Assembly: GCA_937911445.1 (NCBI GenBank)
Contig: CALDQY010000012.1
Span: 1 to 14,901 of the forward strand
Length of the DNA stretch: 14,901 nucleotides
Direction: 5' to 3'
DNA from: an uncultured Rhodobiaceae bacterium
Lineage (GTDB): Archaea > Thermoplasmatota > Poseidoniia > Poseidoniales > Poseidoniaceae
The stretch's first letter is position 1, and each line of letters opens with the position of its first letter. Below the pieces are notes generated by a model. The model was not told where the DNA came from, ran no database searches, and worked only from the letters and a program-made list of their open reading frames with translations. The translations under genes and the position numbers were made by a program. Shown here in pieces: positions 1-7,173 of this stretch.

Positions 1-772
1 GCTCACCACAACCGATGTAAACAACGATTTGAGCGTCGGAATACTTTGCAAGCGATTGTTGTGTAACGGTCTTTCCTGAACCGAATGGACCAGGAATACC
101 TGCTGCACCACCCTTGGCGAGTGGGAAGAGGAAGTCAAGAATACGCATACCAGTGATCAATGGTGTATCTGGGGCGTACTTCTGTCGGTATGGACGAGGC
201 GTTCGGACGGGCCACTTTTGCATCATCTGGATTTCAGATCCATCTTCAAGCGTACAAACGGTTTCTGTTACGTTGAAGTCACCGGACTTGATGTCCTTAA
301 CGACACCGCTCATGGTTGGAGGAACCATGATCTTGTGAACGATGGTTTCGGTCTCTTGGACGTGACCGATGACTTGTCCGCCTTCAACAGCAGTGCCCTT
401 TTCGATGACGGCTTCGAAGGTCCACTTCTTTTCGAGGTCAAACGCATCTGCATCGACACCACGAGTAATGAACACACCCATGACTTCTTCCAAGGTTGGG
501 AGAGGTCGCTGAATACCGTCGTAAATCTGGGTCAGCAAACCAGGTCCAAGAGAAACCGAGAGGGTTTCACCTGTGTTGATAACTGGTTCACCAGGTCGAA
601 TACCTGACGTATCTTCGTAGACTTGGATGACGGCCTTTTCACCGTGCAATTCGATGACTTCTCCCATCAATCCTTCATTGCCCACACGGACAACGTCATA
701 CATTCCTGCGCTCATTCCCGTTGCGGTAACCACAGGTCCCGAAATTCGGTAAATTACTCCTTCTTTGCTCAT
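1..772 (-). CDS. atpA: A-type ATP synthase catalytic subunit A (3' part outside window)
   Basis: Catalytic nucleotide-binding subunit of the A1 head, working on the cytoplasmic side of the membrane with subunit B. The 257 visible residues start MSKEGVIYRISGPVV, the N-terminal beta-barrel typical of V/A-type A subunits. A segment near residues 90-190 follows where A subunits carry their non-homologous insert, then the nucleotide-binding domain with Walker A GPFGSGKT at residues 228-235. GPFGSGKT is the form specific to V/A-type A subunits. The ATG at 772-770 is preceded by GGAGG at 781-785 with an 8-base spacer, which settles the start. The family is about 580-600 residues, so more than half lies beyond the left edge; any intein after the P-loop would be invisible here. 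It is the last visible gene of the operon, 24 bases after atpF; subunits B and D are expected next. Identity is very secure. Confidence 0.97.
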   Translation of the reverse strand, partial: MSKEGVIYRISGPVVTATGMSAGMYDVVRVGNEGLMGEVIELHGEKAVIQVYEDTSGIRPGEPVINTGETLSVSLGPGLLTQIYDGIQRPLPTLEEVMGVFITRGVDADAFDLEKKWTFEAVIEKGTAVEGGQVIGHVQETETIVHKIMVPPTMSGVVKDIKSGDFNVTETVCTLEDGSEIQMMQKWPVRTPRPYRQKYAPDTPLITGMRILDFLFPLAKGGAAGIPGPFGSGKTVTQQSLAKYSDAQIVVYIGCGE

Positions 773-780
773 GTTCTTTT

Positions 781-785
781 CCTCC
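781..785 (-). promoter_or_regulatory. Shine-Dalgarno site of atpA
   Basis: GGAGG on the minus strand, 8 bases before the atpA ATG and inside the 24-base gap after the atpF stop. It is a full-strength site, which fits independent loading of ribosomes on the catalytic subunit, whose stoichiometry (three per complex) exceeds that of F. Confidence 0.75.
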
Positions 786-796
786 ATTTTGGAACA

Positions 797-1096
797 TCAT
801 TTCCATAGGTCGACTCCGATTGCTCGTCGAATGGTTTCTCGGAGCGTGTTGTCTTCGTCCGTACCGATTCCAAGAACCGTCGGCGAGACGGAACCAGATA
901 ATTGCGAACGCAATCGATCTGGCAAGGATGCGAGAACTGCGGAGTCAACAACAACAATTCCAACATCCTTTGAGTTGAGAAGGTCACGGAACACTTTGAT
1001 GCGTTCCTCTTCACCTTCTGGATTGTAGAGATTCGAAATTCCAGCAAGCTGGAATCCGAGTGTAAATTCAGGTGTTCCTACGACCGCAATTTCCAT
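797..1096 (-). CDS. atpF: A-type ATP synthase subunit F
   Basis: Small central-stalk subunit of the A1 sector; in the family it sits with subunit D on the rotor and has a Rossmann-like fold. The 99-residue product opens with MEIAVVGTPEFTLGFQLAG, the characteristic first strand and helix of the V/A-type F family (a buried strand, then a G-x-x-x-x-x-G-F-x-L-A-G turn). A second hydrophobic strand, VGIVVVDS, is at about residues 45-52. Length matches the family (about 100). It follows atpC with only 9 bases between, which include a GAGGTGA ribosome site, and precedes atpA by 24 bases. Neighbours and sequence agree, so the call is firm. Confidence 0.93.
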   Translation of the reverse strand: MEIAVVGTPEFTLGFQLAGISNLYNPEGEEERIKVFRDLLNSKDVGIVVVDSAVLASLPDRLRSQLSGSVSPTVLGIGTDEDNTLRETIRRAIGVDLWK

Positions 1097-1105
1097 GTTT
1101 TCACC

Positions 1106-2143
1106 TCATAGAATGTGAGCCTCTAGGATTTCAGGCGGCAAACCTGCAAATCGTCCACGAACGATCATTCGAAGGTCGGTGACCTCCTTGACTTTCATAG
1201 CGATGTAATGTACGATAGGTAGCGCAGATACAGGATGGAGGTAGCTCATCTTTTGCATCTGTGCGTATTCTCTTGCGTGAAGCCAAGTGATGACCGCATC
1301 GAGTGAACGTTCTTTTTCTGACGTTTGAAGTGCTTCTTCGAACCCAGCGATATCGAACTTTGCATTGCTTCTCAGGATATCCATCATAGCGCTTCGCCCA
1401 CCATTTGCAACGGACGACAAAGAGCGCTGAGGCAACAATTTACCACCAGGAATTAGTTCCTCAAGGAGGGCGTTTCCTTCAATTCCGAAGGCTGAAGCCT
1501 CGAGGACGTTCAAGATGTTTCGATGATCGATCTCTGTTGCCAATACATTTCTTAGATAACGTGAATCGTTTCCACTGTATCCAAGCGCCTTCAATGAGGC
1601 CGAGAAGTAGTGGCGATCCAGTGCATCCTCGTAGTGGGAAAGGCGAGCATCTTCTGGAAGGTTCGCAAGTGCTGAACCAAACGATTTACGACGCATTTGT
1701 TGTGCCGCAGAACGTAGATCATCTGAACTTTCAAGAATCTTGATCCATGGTGTGTTGATTTCGTTCAAATCCGGAAGGATATCTTTGCTGAGTTTCTCCG
1801 CTTCAATTCCATTGGCAACTGCACGTAGAACGGCTTTTGCATTCTGGTATTCATAGCGACTTGAGTAAATCTCGACAATCTTTCGAACCTTACCTCGACA
1901 ATGCGAGAGCATGTTGTCAAGTTCGTTCTCAAGATTGTGTGTGAGAGCAGCCTCGACGAGGTCGCCTCCGGTGTAACGCGAAGCATAGAGGTTGATTTCG
2001 TTTTGATATCCGCTCTCTGCAACCGTGTTCGTCAATTGATCGGGTGATTGATTGATGAGTTGACGTAGACGAGCTTTGTCCATCAATGCCTGTCGACGAG
2101 CCTTGGCTCGTGACGCTACATATGGTACATTACCCGAAAACAT
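1106..2143 (-). CDS. atpC: A-type ATP synthase subunit C
   Basis: Homologue of the V-ATPase d subunit, the funnel-shaped, mostly helical socket that joins the central stalk to the membrane rotor ring. The 345-residue product is in the usual range (about 330-380). It shows the family pattern: an N-terminal YVASRAKARR segment, a central IVEIYSSRYEYQNAKAVLRA helix followed by G-I-E, and a second copy of that layout near residues 205-225 (ATEIDHRNILNVLEASAFGI), which reflects the internal repeats of this family. The C-terminus, PPEILEAHIL, is also family-like. The ATG follows GAGGGATGA, and the gene starts 10 bases after the atpE stop. Position between E and F is canonical for archaeal operons. 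Confidence 0.93.
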   Translation of the reverse strand: MFSGNVPYVASRAKARRQALMDKARLRQLINQSPDQLTNTVAESGYQNEINLYASRYTGGDLVEAALTHNLENELDNMLSHCRGKVRKIVEIYSSRYEYQNAKAVLRAVANGIEAEKLSKDILPDLNEINTPWIKILESSDDLRSAAQQMRRKSFGSALANLPEDARLSHYEDALDRHYFSASLKALGYSGNDSRYLRNVLATEIDHRNILNVLEASAFGIEGNALLEELIPGGKLLPQRSLSSVANGGRSAMMDILRSNAKFDIAGFEEALQTSEKERSLDAVITWLHAREYAQMQKMSYLHPVSALPIVHYIAMKVKEVTDLRMIVRGRFAGLPPEILEAHIL

Positions 2144-2153
2144 ATCTCATCCC

Positions 2154-2717
2154 TCATCCAAACAATGTCTCGTTAATCGCAGCACGTTCGTCGGTCCAAG
2201 TGCGGTCGAGAAGTGAATCGAATCGGAAATCAAACGATACCGATCCATCAGCTGCTTCCATCATAAATCCGCCCAATCCATCGATTTCATCACCGATGGT
2301 TCGAGAACCTGCTTCTTTCTTCAATGCAGCAGCGTCAACCGATACTGGCCGAATCACGAAGTCCTTCCCAGAAACACTGTCAGCACGCTTGAGCAAGGAC
2401 TTGAGAAGCGTAGCACGCCCCTTCATTCCTGGGTCAGCGAGTTGTGACTTTGCTGCATCATAGGTGGCATCGAGAACGCCACGGCGCGCGATGAGCAATT
2501 CCTTCTGGTTGCCTTGGCGAGCGCTCGCAACCATCTCTTGCGAGATTTGATTGGCTTCGCGCTCCGCACGCATTTGGGCATCATCCCGAATGGATGCTGC
2601 CTTGGCTTCTGCATCTCCGACAATTGTTTTTGCTTCCGCTTTCGCTTCCTTGATCATTGCTTTGGCCTGCGCTTCCGCAGATGCAGCAATATCATTTGCA
2701 AGTGTTTCAAGTGTCAT
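2154..2717 (-). CDS. atpE: A-type ATP synthase subunit E (peripheral stalk)
   Basis: Peripheral-stalk subunit that pairs with subunit H to hold the A1 head static against the rotor. With the start used here the product is 187 residues. An N-terminal Ala/Lys/Glu-rich coiled coil (roughly residues 5-75) holds repeated AKAxxKEAKAEAK patterns; a globular C-terminal domain (about 80-187) carries GFMMEAADGSVSFDFRFDSLLDR, which corresponds to the conserved end of the family (G-G-hydrophobic stretch, then N-T-hydrophobic-x-x-R-type helix). I place the start at the ATG at 2717 because AAGGAG at 2726-2731 is 8 bases upstream; the reading frame is open to a TTG at 2738, which would add seven residues but has no ribosome site. 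Gap to atpK is 50 bases, one of the larger ones in this operon. Confidence 0.93.
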   Translation of the reverse strand: MTLETLANDIAASAEAQAKAMIKEAKAEAKTIVGDAEAKAASIRDDAQMRAEREANQISQEMVASARQGNQKELLIARRGVLDATYDAAKSQLADPGMKGRATLLKSLLKRADSVSGKDFVIRPVSVDAAALKKEAGSRTIGDEIDGLGGFMMEAADGSVSFDFRFDSLLDRTWTDERAAINETLFG

Positions 2718-2725
2718 AGTTTCAT

Positions 2726-2731
2726 CTCCTT
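2726..2731 (-). promoter_or_regulatory. Shine-Dalgarno site deciding the atpE start
   Basis: AAGGAG on the minus strand, 8 bases ahead of ATG 2717. It lies downstream of the alternative TTG start at 2738, so that codon would be too early to use it. This favours the 187-residue form of subunit E. Confidence 0.7.
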
Positions 2732-2767
2732 CGGTCAAACAGAACAGGTCTGTTTCGGAGCCAATCT

Positions 2768-3067
2768 TCAGAGGAAGAGTGGCAATGCACCGAGAATAAC
2801 AATCGACTCAGGAAGAGCCGTAAAGATGAGTGCAGGACCAAACTTGGATCCATCTTCTGCAATCATGCCGACAGCAGCGCTACCGATAGCGGCCTGGGAA
2901 ATTCCAGCGCCAACGGCTGCAAGTCCCAATGCAATACCGGCACCGAGTGGGGTTCCCCAGTCGGTTGGTGCATCGTGACTATCGGCGGCTGCGCCCTGAG
3001 CGATCAGGACGAGTGCGCCAAGTACAATCATCATTCGTAGGCTTGTTTTTAGGGTATTCTTGTTCAT
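2768..3067 (-). CDS. atpK: A-type ATP synthase rotor subunit K (c-ring proteolipid)
   Basis: Membrane proteolipid forming the rotor ring that carries the coupling ion. The 99 residues divide into a signal-peptide-like leader (residues 1-28: KNTLK, then hydrophobic MMIVLGALVLIAQGAAA), a short polar segment, helix 1 (about 41-69, glycine-rich, GAGIALGLAAVGAGISQAA) and helix 2 (about 77-99, ALIFTALPESIVILGALPLFL). The carboxylate expected to bind the ion is E87 in LPES. The loop AEDGSKFGPAL is typical of archaeal K subunits. It is a single hairpin, not the doubled form seen in some lineages. Odd points: the probable cleaved leader, and Leu at the position after PES where many relatives have Tyr. 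GGAGGT lies about 7 bases before the ATG. The 29-base gap to atpI and the neighbours make the assignment firm. Confidence 0.95.
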   Translation of the reverse strand: MNKNTLKTSLRMMIVLGALVLIAQGAAADSHDAPTDWGTPLGAGIALGLAAVGAGISQAAIGSAAVGMIAEDGSKFGPALIFTALPESIVILGALPLFL

Positions 3068-3096
3068 TTTTCTACCTCCATTTTATGTCCAGTGGA

Positions 3097-5154
3097 CTAT
3101 GCTTTCCCCTCTACGTGGAGAGGTTGGCCACCCAGCGGGGAAAACGCCCTGCCGGAGCCATCGTAAAACTTGCCCATCCATTCCACAAAGTGGAGACGGG
3201 CTGCGTGAATTGTTGGTGACAGAAGTCCAAGCGCAATCGCAAAGACTTGGATGCCAATCCAGAGAAGAAAGAAGACAGGAACGAGCGCATAGTCGCCTGC
3301 TGTGATGGCGTCTCTCATGGATGCGAAGCCCATGTCGTTGCTGATCTCAGCAATCTTGACACCTGCGACACCGACAGCCATGATTCGCAAGTAGGAGAGC
3401 GTGTTTGCAAGGAGGCCGAAGGTTTCGATTGGTCCCATGATGACGCCACCGGCCCATCCAAAGCCTTCGAAGACTGCGAGTGCAACGATGAGAAGAAGGA
3501 CACCTGCAACGAGGACGTAGGCAGGGATGGTACCAACCAACAACTCGTTTTTGCCCTTCATGAATCCGTAGATGTGCAGGAATCCTCCGCAAAGAATCAT
3601 CATCCAGCTGCCTTTCTCAAAGAAGGCTGCAACGATTCCGTGACCTTTCAAGACATTGAAGAATCCAATGATGTATCCAAGGAGGAGGTGAAGCGCTCCG
3701 ATGTAGACAGACAAAAGAACGTAATCGGTGAGGGCGCTGTCAGCTCGATGGAATGGCACATACGTGTGTGTGAGGCCAAGAGCCTTGCCAATGTCGCTCT
3801 TCTTGAAAGAAGAGGTCAATTCGTATGTCCAATCGTACAATGGAATCAGTGGTGACGCTTCTCCCATGACTTTTCCAGTTCCGTCCCATATGAAGCCAAA
3901 GCCTTCCGCAAAGACCAGACCCCAGAACATACACCAGATTCCCATCCACAAAAGAACAGTTGTTGCATTCTTGCCCATGGGTTCCTTTGCAAACGGGAGA
4001 GAACGCAGCCAAAGAGCGAGCAGAACAATGACGAATCCGTAGCCAAAGTCACCAAGAATCAGGCCATAGAGAAGAGGGAGTGTGATCATGATCAAGCTTG
4101 TTGGCTCAAAGGTTCCGTACTTTGGCCGACCAACGAGATCGACAACAAGTTCGAACGGTTCTGCTGTGCTTCCGTTCTTGTAGGCAATAGGAGGTTCGGG
4201 TTCAGCATGGTGATCGTCGTGGTCACCGTGGTGGTGGTGATCGTCGACGTGTTCCTCGATTTCGATGTGAGAAGCAAGGTTCTTGAGTTTAGAGCGTGCT
4301 TTTTCTGCGTTTTCTGTGGGTACCCACGCATCGAGAGCAAAGGCTTGGTTGGAGACCGCAAGCGATGTTGGAGATGTAAAAATTGCATCCTCTCGTTGAA
4401 GATATTCTTCCGCAATCACAAGATTTGAGCCGTTCTTGGCAGCCCAGTCATCGAGATTCTTTTGGTTGGATTCCATTTTGGATTCAGCATTGGCAATGGC
4501 TTCGCGAGCATCACTTGCTCGCTCAGCAGGCTTGCCTGTACCCGTTGGAAGTTGAATGGCTTTCGCATTCAATTCTGCGAGCGCCATTTGTACCTCAGCA
4601 GCCTTGCTTGGAGCACAAGCAACGGCAACCAGACCTGCGGGAGCTAAGAATTCGACGTCGTCTTGGAGGTCAGCAAAGACCTTGGCAGCCTTGGATGAAT
4701 TTGTGGTTTCGGCGACGTACACTTCGACACCTGAATAGCCAGTTAATAGGTCGAGTGAAATGTTCAAAGGAGCGAGTTTCTCAAAGATTCGAACTTGATC
4801 TTCGAGAGTAGTGATTTCAGCTTCTGCTTCTCGGATGGCTTCGATGTAGGAAAGTGCCTTGTCGACTTCGGTTTCGAGTTCCTCTGTCATGGATTTGGCA
4901 GTGGATGCTGACATTGCCCCTTTTGCATTGAAAACTGAAATGTTGCTTCTAACAGCTCGAACTTTGGTGAGAAGAGAGCTGACTTTGTCTGCATCTTCAC
5001 CTTGAATGGCATGTCCAACACCGATTCCTTCCTCAAATTGCGTGTAATCCTCGATGTGAACGCATCCAAGATCTGAACATGTGCGAACAACGTCAGCCAT
5101 GGCGTCAACAGGTGCTGCTAACGTCATTCGTGACATTGGAACCGTCGAAAACAT
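3097..5154 (-). CDS. atpI: A-type ATP synthase subunit I (stator a-subunit)
   Basis: Membrane stator with the two ion half-channels, homologous to V-ATPase subunit a. The 685 residues split into a cytoplasmic N-terminal half (about 1-340, with coiled-coil arms near 85-125 and 215-240) and a C-terminal membrane half with about seven or eight hydrophobic segments from residue 350 on. The hallmark NTLSYLRIMAVG at 585-596 places the essential channel arginine at R590, and the end carries LHFVEWMGKFYDGSGRAFSPL-like family signature (655-675). A His/Asp-rich tract, HVDDHHHHGDHDDHH, occupies residues 302-316 in the linker between the halves; I do not regard this as a family constant. ATG 5154 follows GAGGTGA by a few bases, and the gap after atpH is 9 bases. 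Length is normal (600-700). Confidence 0.96.
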   Translation of the reverse strand: MFSTVPMSRMTLAAPVDAMADVVRTCSDLGCVHIEDYTQFEEGIGVGHAIQGEDADKVSSLLTKVRAVRSNISVFNAKGAMSASTAKSMTEELETEVDKALSYIEAIREAEAEITTLEDQVRIFEKLAPLNISLDLLTGYSGVEVYVAETTNSSKAAKVFADLQDDVEFLAPAGLVAVACAPSKAAEVQMALAELNAKAIQLPTGTGKPAERASDAREAIANAESKMESNQKNLDDWAAKNGSNLVIAEEYLQREDAIFTSPTSLAVSNQAFALDAWVPTENAEKARSKLKNLASHIEIEEHVDDHHHHGDHDDHHAEPEPPIAYKNGSTAEPFELVVDLVGRPKYGTFEPTSLIMITLPLLYGLILGDFGYGFVIVLLALWLRSLPFAKEPMGKNATTVLLWMGIWCMFWGLVFAEGFGFIWDGTGKVMGEASPLIPLYDWTYELTSSFKKSDIGKALGLTHTYVPFHRADSALTDYVLLSVYIGALHLLLGYIIGFFNVLKGHGIVAAFFEKGSWMMILCGGFLHIYGFMKGKNELLVGTIPAYVLVAGVLLLIVALAVFEGFGWAGGVIMGPIETFGLLANTLSYLRIMAVGVAGVKIAEISNDMGFASMRDAITAGDYALVPVFFLLWIGIQVFAIALGLLSPTIHAARLHFVEWMGKFYDGSGRAFSPLGGQPLHVEGKA

Positions 5155-5163
5155 GGTATCACC

Positions 5164-5481
5164 TCATTGGTTGAGTAATTTTTCGACAATAAGTGCGACA
5201 GCAGCATCTTGCTTGGAACTTGCATCTGATTCGACGGAGCCAACCGCTTTCGCGCCTTCTTTCTGAACGCTCTTCACGTTCTTCATGGCGGCATCCTTCG
5301 CAGCATCGAGCGTGGATTGAATGGCTGCTTGTGCTTCCTCAGTCGCTTTGGCGACAAGGTCGGCGGCATCACGGCGAGCATCGCTGAGAATTCGGCTGGA
5401 TTCAGATTGTGCATCGGAGAGTGTCTTTTCAGCAGCCTGCTCGGCTTTTTTGATGCTTTGTAGGACTTTTTCCATTCCCAT
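5164..5481 (-). CDS. atpH: A-type ATP synthase subunit H (peripheral stalk coiled coil)
   Basis: Partner of subunit E in the peripheral stalk, and first gene of the operon. The product is 105 residues from ATG 5481 and almost entirely heptad-like, Ala/Lys/Glu/Ser-rich helix (KKAEQAAEKTLSDAQ, then SDARRDAADLVAKATEEAQ), ending in a hydrophobic patch, AAVALIVEKLLNQ, which matches the conserved C-terminus of AhaH-type subunits. Start choice is uncertain: the frame is open to a GTG at 5490, and ATGs occur at 5481 and 5475; none has a convincing Shine-Dalgarno site, so the transcript may be leaderless or nearly so. Low-complexity helices make sequence identity weak by itself, but the position directly before subunit I is decisive. 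Confidence 0.87.
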   Translation of the reverse strand: MGMEKVLQSIKKAEQAAEKTLSDAQSESSRILSDARRDAADLVAKATEEAQAAIQSTLDAAKDAAMKNVKSVQKEGAKAVGSVESDASSKQDAAVALIVEKLLNQ

Positions 5482-5510
5482 ACCAACCACTACAAAAAAT
5501 CCGACTGGAA

Positions 5511-5523
5511 GGGGGTTTATGAG
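5511..5523 (-). promoter_or_regulatory. Possible TATA-like promoter element for the ATP synthase operon
   Basis: The minus strand reads CTCATAAACCCCC here. The ATAAAC core is centred about 27 bases before position 5491, so an archaeal TFB/TBP start there would give a 5' leader of at most about 10 bases before the ATG at 5481, or a leaderless start at GTG 5490. This agrees with the absence of a ribosome site for atpH. A run of six T follows at 5494-5499. The match to a TATA box is modest and is judged by eye only. Confidence 0.35.
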
Positions 5524-5559
5524 GCTAATGGAGTACTCGGTTCATGCAAATAATGCGCC

Positions 5560-6303
5560 CTATTGCGGTTTTCGCCCTCGGAACCTGCTCGACATCATGA
5601 ACGGATACAGAAGTCGTCCAGAGACATCCTGAAATCCAACTTCTTTCATCATATTCCTGTAGTATTTGTTGGTCCCATAATGTGTGTAAGAACGAGCCAG
5701 CCCCTTCCATGGATGATCCTTGGTCTTCGTCACCCATCGAGCCATCCATTGGACCACTGTGCTCATCCAGATTCGCCCCGTTAGCCCATGCAGATAGTTC
5801 GCTTTTCCAGCATCACACATAACCAATTGGCCACCAGGCTTGAGGACACGATAGATTTCTTCGAGGCCTTTTTTCTTGTCTTGGAAATCTCGGAATGAAA
5901 ACAGGCAAAAGACCATGTCAAACGAATTGTCTTCCAGAGGAATGTCCTCTGCGAGTGCTTGCACGTAGGCAGCAGGTGCTTCTCCACGTGAAGCACGAGC
6001 CGAATCGACTCGTTTCTTGGCAACCTTGAGCATGGCGTCAGAGGGATCGAGACACGTCACATCCAAACCGACCAAGTCTTCTGCAAAACTGCCTGGACCA
6101 CAACCAACTTCAAGCACTTTCATGCCTTTCGTTGCATGATTTCGAACGTTTCGACGCCATCGCTTGTCCTGGCCAAAGGTCATCAGTTTGTTGACACGAT
6201 CGTAATTCGGAATGGTTGCTTCGAGTTGCTCCTCAAGCTCCGTCCAGGCGTCAAGGTCGATGCCTGACGGGTCGTATCCGCCGGTCGCTGCACGCTTGGA
6301 CAT
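5560..6303 (-). CDS. ubiE: UbiE/MenG-type quinone C-methyltransferase
   Basis: S-adenosylmethionine-dependent methyltransferase of the UbiE/COQ5 family, probably methylating demethylmenaquinone for the respiratory chain. The 247 residues contain NYDRVNKLMTFGQDKRWRR at 33-51, the family's N-terminal signature; SAM motif I VLEVGCGPG at 63-71; the acidic ribose-binding position in VTCLDPSDAML (82-92); FSFRDFQDKKKGLEEIYRVL at 135-154, then KPGG, matching the UbiE FxxRNxxDxxxxLxExxRVLKPGG motif. The family is about 230-260 residues. The usual RN is RD here (D139). An in-frame TAA lies 6 bases before the ATG and the ribosome site is weak (a GGAGG lies 13 bases away). It sits 55 bases after the KaiC-like gene and 78 bases before atpH, so it could belong to either unit. 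Substrate is inferred. Confidence 0.82.
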   Translation of the reverse strand: MSKRAATGGYDPSGIDLDAWTELEEQLEATIPNYDRVNKLMTFGQDKRWRRNVRNHATKGMKVLEVGCGPGSFAEDLVGLDVTCLDPSDAMLKVAKKRVDSARASRGEAPAAYVQALAEDIPLEDNSFDMVFCLFSFRDFQDKKKGLEEIYRVLKPGGQLVMCDAGKANYLHGLTGRIWMSTVVQWMARWVTKTKDHPWKGLARSYTHYGTNKYYRNMMKEVGFQDVSGRLLYPFMMSSRFRGRKPQ

Positions 6304-6358
6304 GATTTACCCGCAGCCTCCGCCCTCTTTGGAGATGTCGCTCTGCCCATAGACCCAA
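6304..6358 (-). other. Intergenic stretch with a coding-like tail in a shifted frame
   Basis: The 55 bases after the third KaiC-like gene read, in the frame one base later than that gene, as DWVYGQSDISKEGGGCG followed by TAA at 6307-6309. That frame is closed by TAA shortly upstream and has no start codon of its own. It could be a former C-terminus detached by a frameshift, or the leader of ubiE. It shows no obvious terminator. Confidence 0.25.
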
Positions 6359-7162
6359 TCAAGCGATACGTTCCACGGTTTCTGGCGTAATACCCTCTTC
6401 TGGTGTTACACGGAAGACCAGCATCTTGAGGTTCTCAGGAGCGTTTCTGAACTTTGAGACAATCATCGATGTTTCAAAATCAGAACCGATGGTTCGTACA
6501 CCGAACGTCAGTACCATGTCAGCAATGCTTGACAATTCTTGACGTACAGATGCAGGAAGACCATTGACAGATACCATGATCAAAAGGAGGCCACGGTACA
6601 TTTGCGTGTGGGCTTGAAGCATTCTGATCATGGCGACAACACGTCCTGGGTCATCACGTTGAAGGAAGAAATCGAGACTATCAATACCGGCTCGGAAGTA
6701 CGGGCCTAATGCCATGATTTCATTGGTCACTTCGGTCAGGTAATCCTGCGTAGAATCCTCAACGAATCGAGTTTGAGCGAGTCGTTGGATGTCTTCCAAA
6801 CGGAAACCTTCCAAGCGATACCGACTCGCAAGCAATTCTTTTTCGAGAACGTTGGCGTTGTATTCCTCACCGATGGTACGAACATTGACATCGAGCGGCC
6901 ATCCGTATTTGTTGAAGACACGAACGATTTCAGGCTGAGCTTCGTTGGTTGAGATGTAAAGTGTGTTTTCGGATTCCTCAGCAGGCGAAATGAATTGCTT
7001 GGCGAACAACTCTGCACCAGATCCTGTTTCGGTGAATGCAACCATCGTGAAACCACGAGGAACACCGCCGTGCATTTCGTTGTCGAACTTTGGAACTCCG
7101 AACGAGCCCACTTGTCCGAAGAATTCTTCGTCTTCTGCATCGAATGTGATGTTCTTTCGCAT
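6359..7162 (-). CDS. KaiC/FlaH-like RecA-fold protein with destroyed Walker A (third of triad)
   Basis: 267 residues with the KaiC/RAD55 opening FGVPKFDNEMHGGVPRGFT (21-39), which mirrors the TGIPGLDELLGGGIPRGS form of the family. At the P-loop position it has TETGSGAELF (44-53): the glycines of GxGKT remain, but the catalytic Lys is Ala50 and the following Ser/Thr is Glu51. A Walker B-like strand, AGIDSLDFF, is at 158-166 and keeps its Asp. It is therefore unlikely to hydrolyse ATP in the normal way, although nucleotide could still bind. No membrane segment. The ATG is 11 bases after the previous stop, with GAGGGGATGA as ribosome site, so it is part of the same operon. A structural or regulatory partner of the intact ATPase two genes upstream is plausible. 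Specific function unknown. Confidence 0.75.
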   Translation of the reverse strand: MRKNITFDAEDEEFFGQVGSFGVPKFDNEMHGGVPRGFTMVAFTETGSGAELFAKQFISPAEESENTLYISTNEAQPEIVRVFNKYGWPLDVNVRTIGEEYNANVLEKELLASRYRLEGFRLEDIQRLAQTRFVEDSTQDYLTEVTNEIMALGPYFRAGIDSLDFFLQRDDPGRVVAMIRMLQAHTQMYRGLLLIMVSVNGLPASVRQELSSIADMVLTFGVRTIGSDFETSMIVSKFRNAPENLKMLVFRVTPEEGITPETVERIA

Positions 7163-7173
7163 GCTTCATCCCC

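Noticed and set aside
1..772. Intein in atpA
   Set aside because: The visible 257 residues are continuous through the P-loop, with no intein splice motifs; an insertion further downstream cannot be judged.
3247..3855. Long plus-strand open frame (about 200 codons) opposite atpI
   Set aside because: It is fully antisense to the conserved membrane half of subunit I, has highly charged, low-plausibility composition and no family resemblance; it is a codon-bias shadow.
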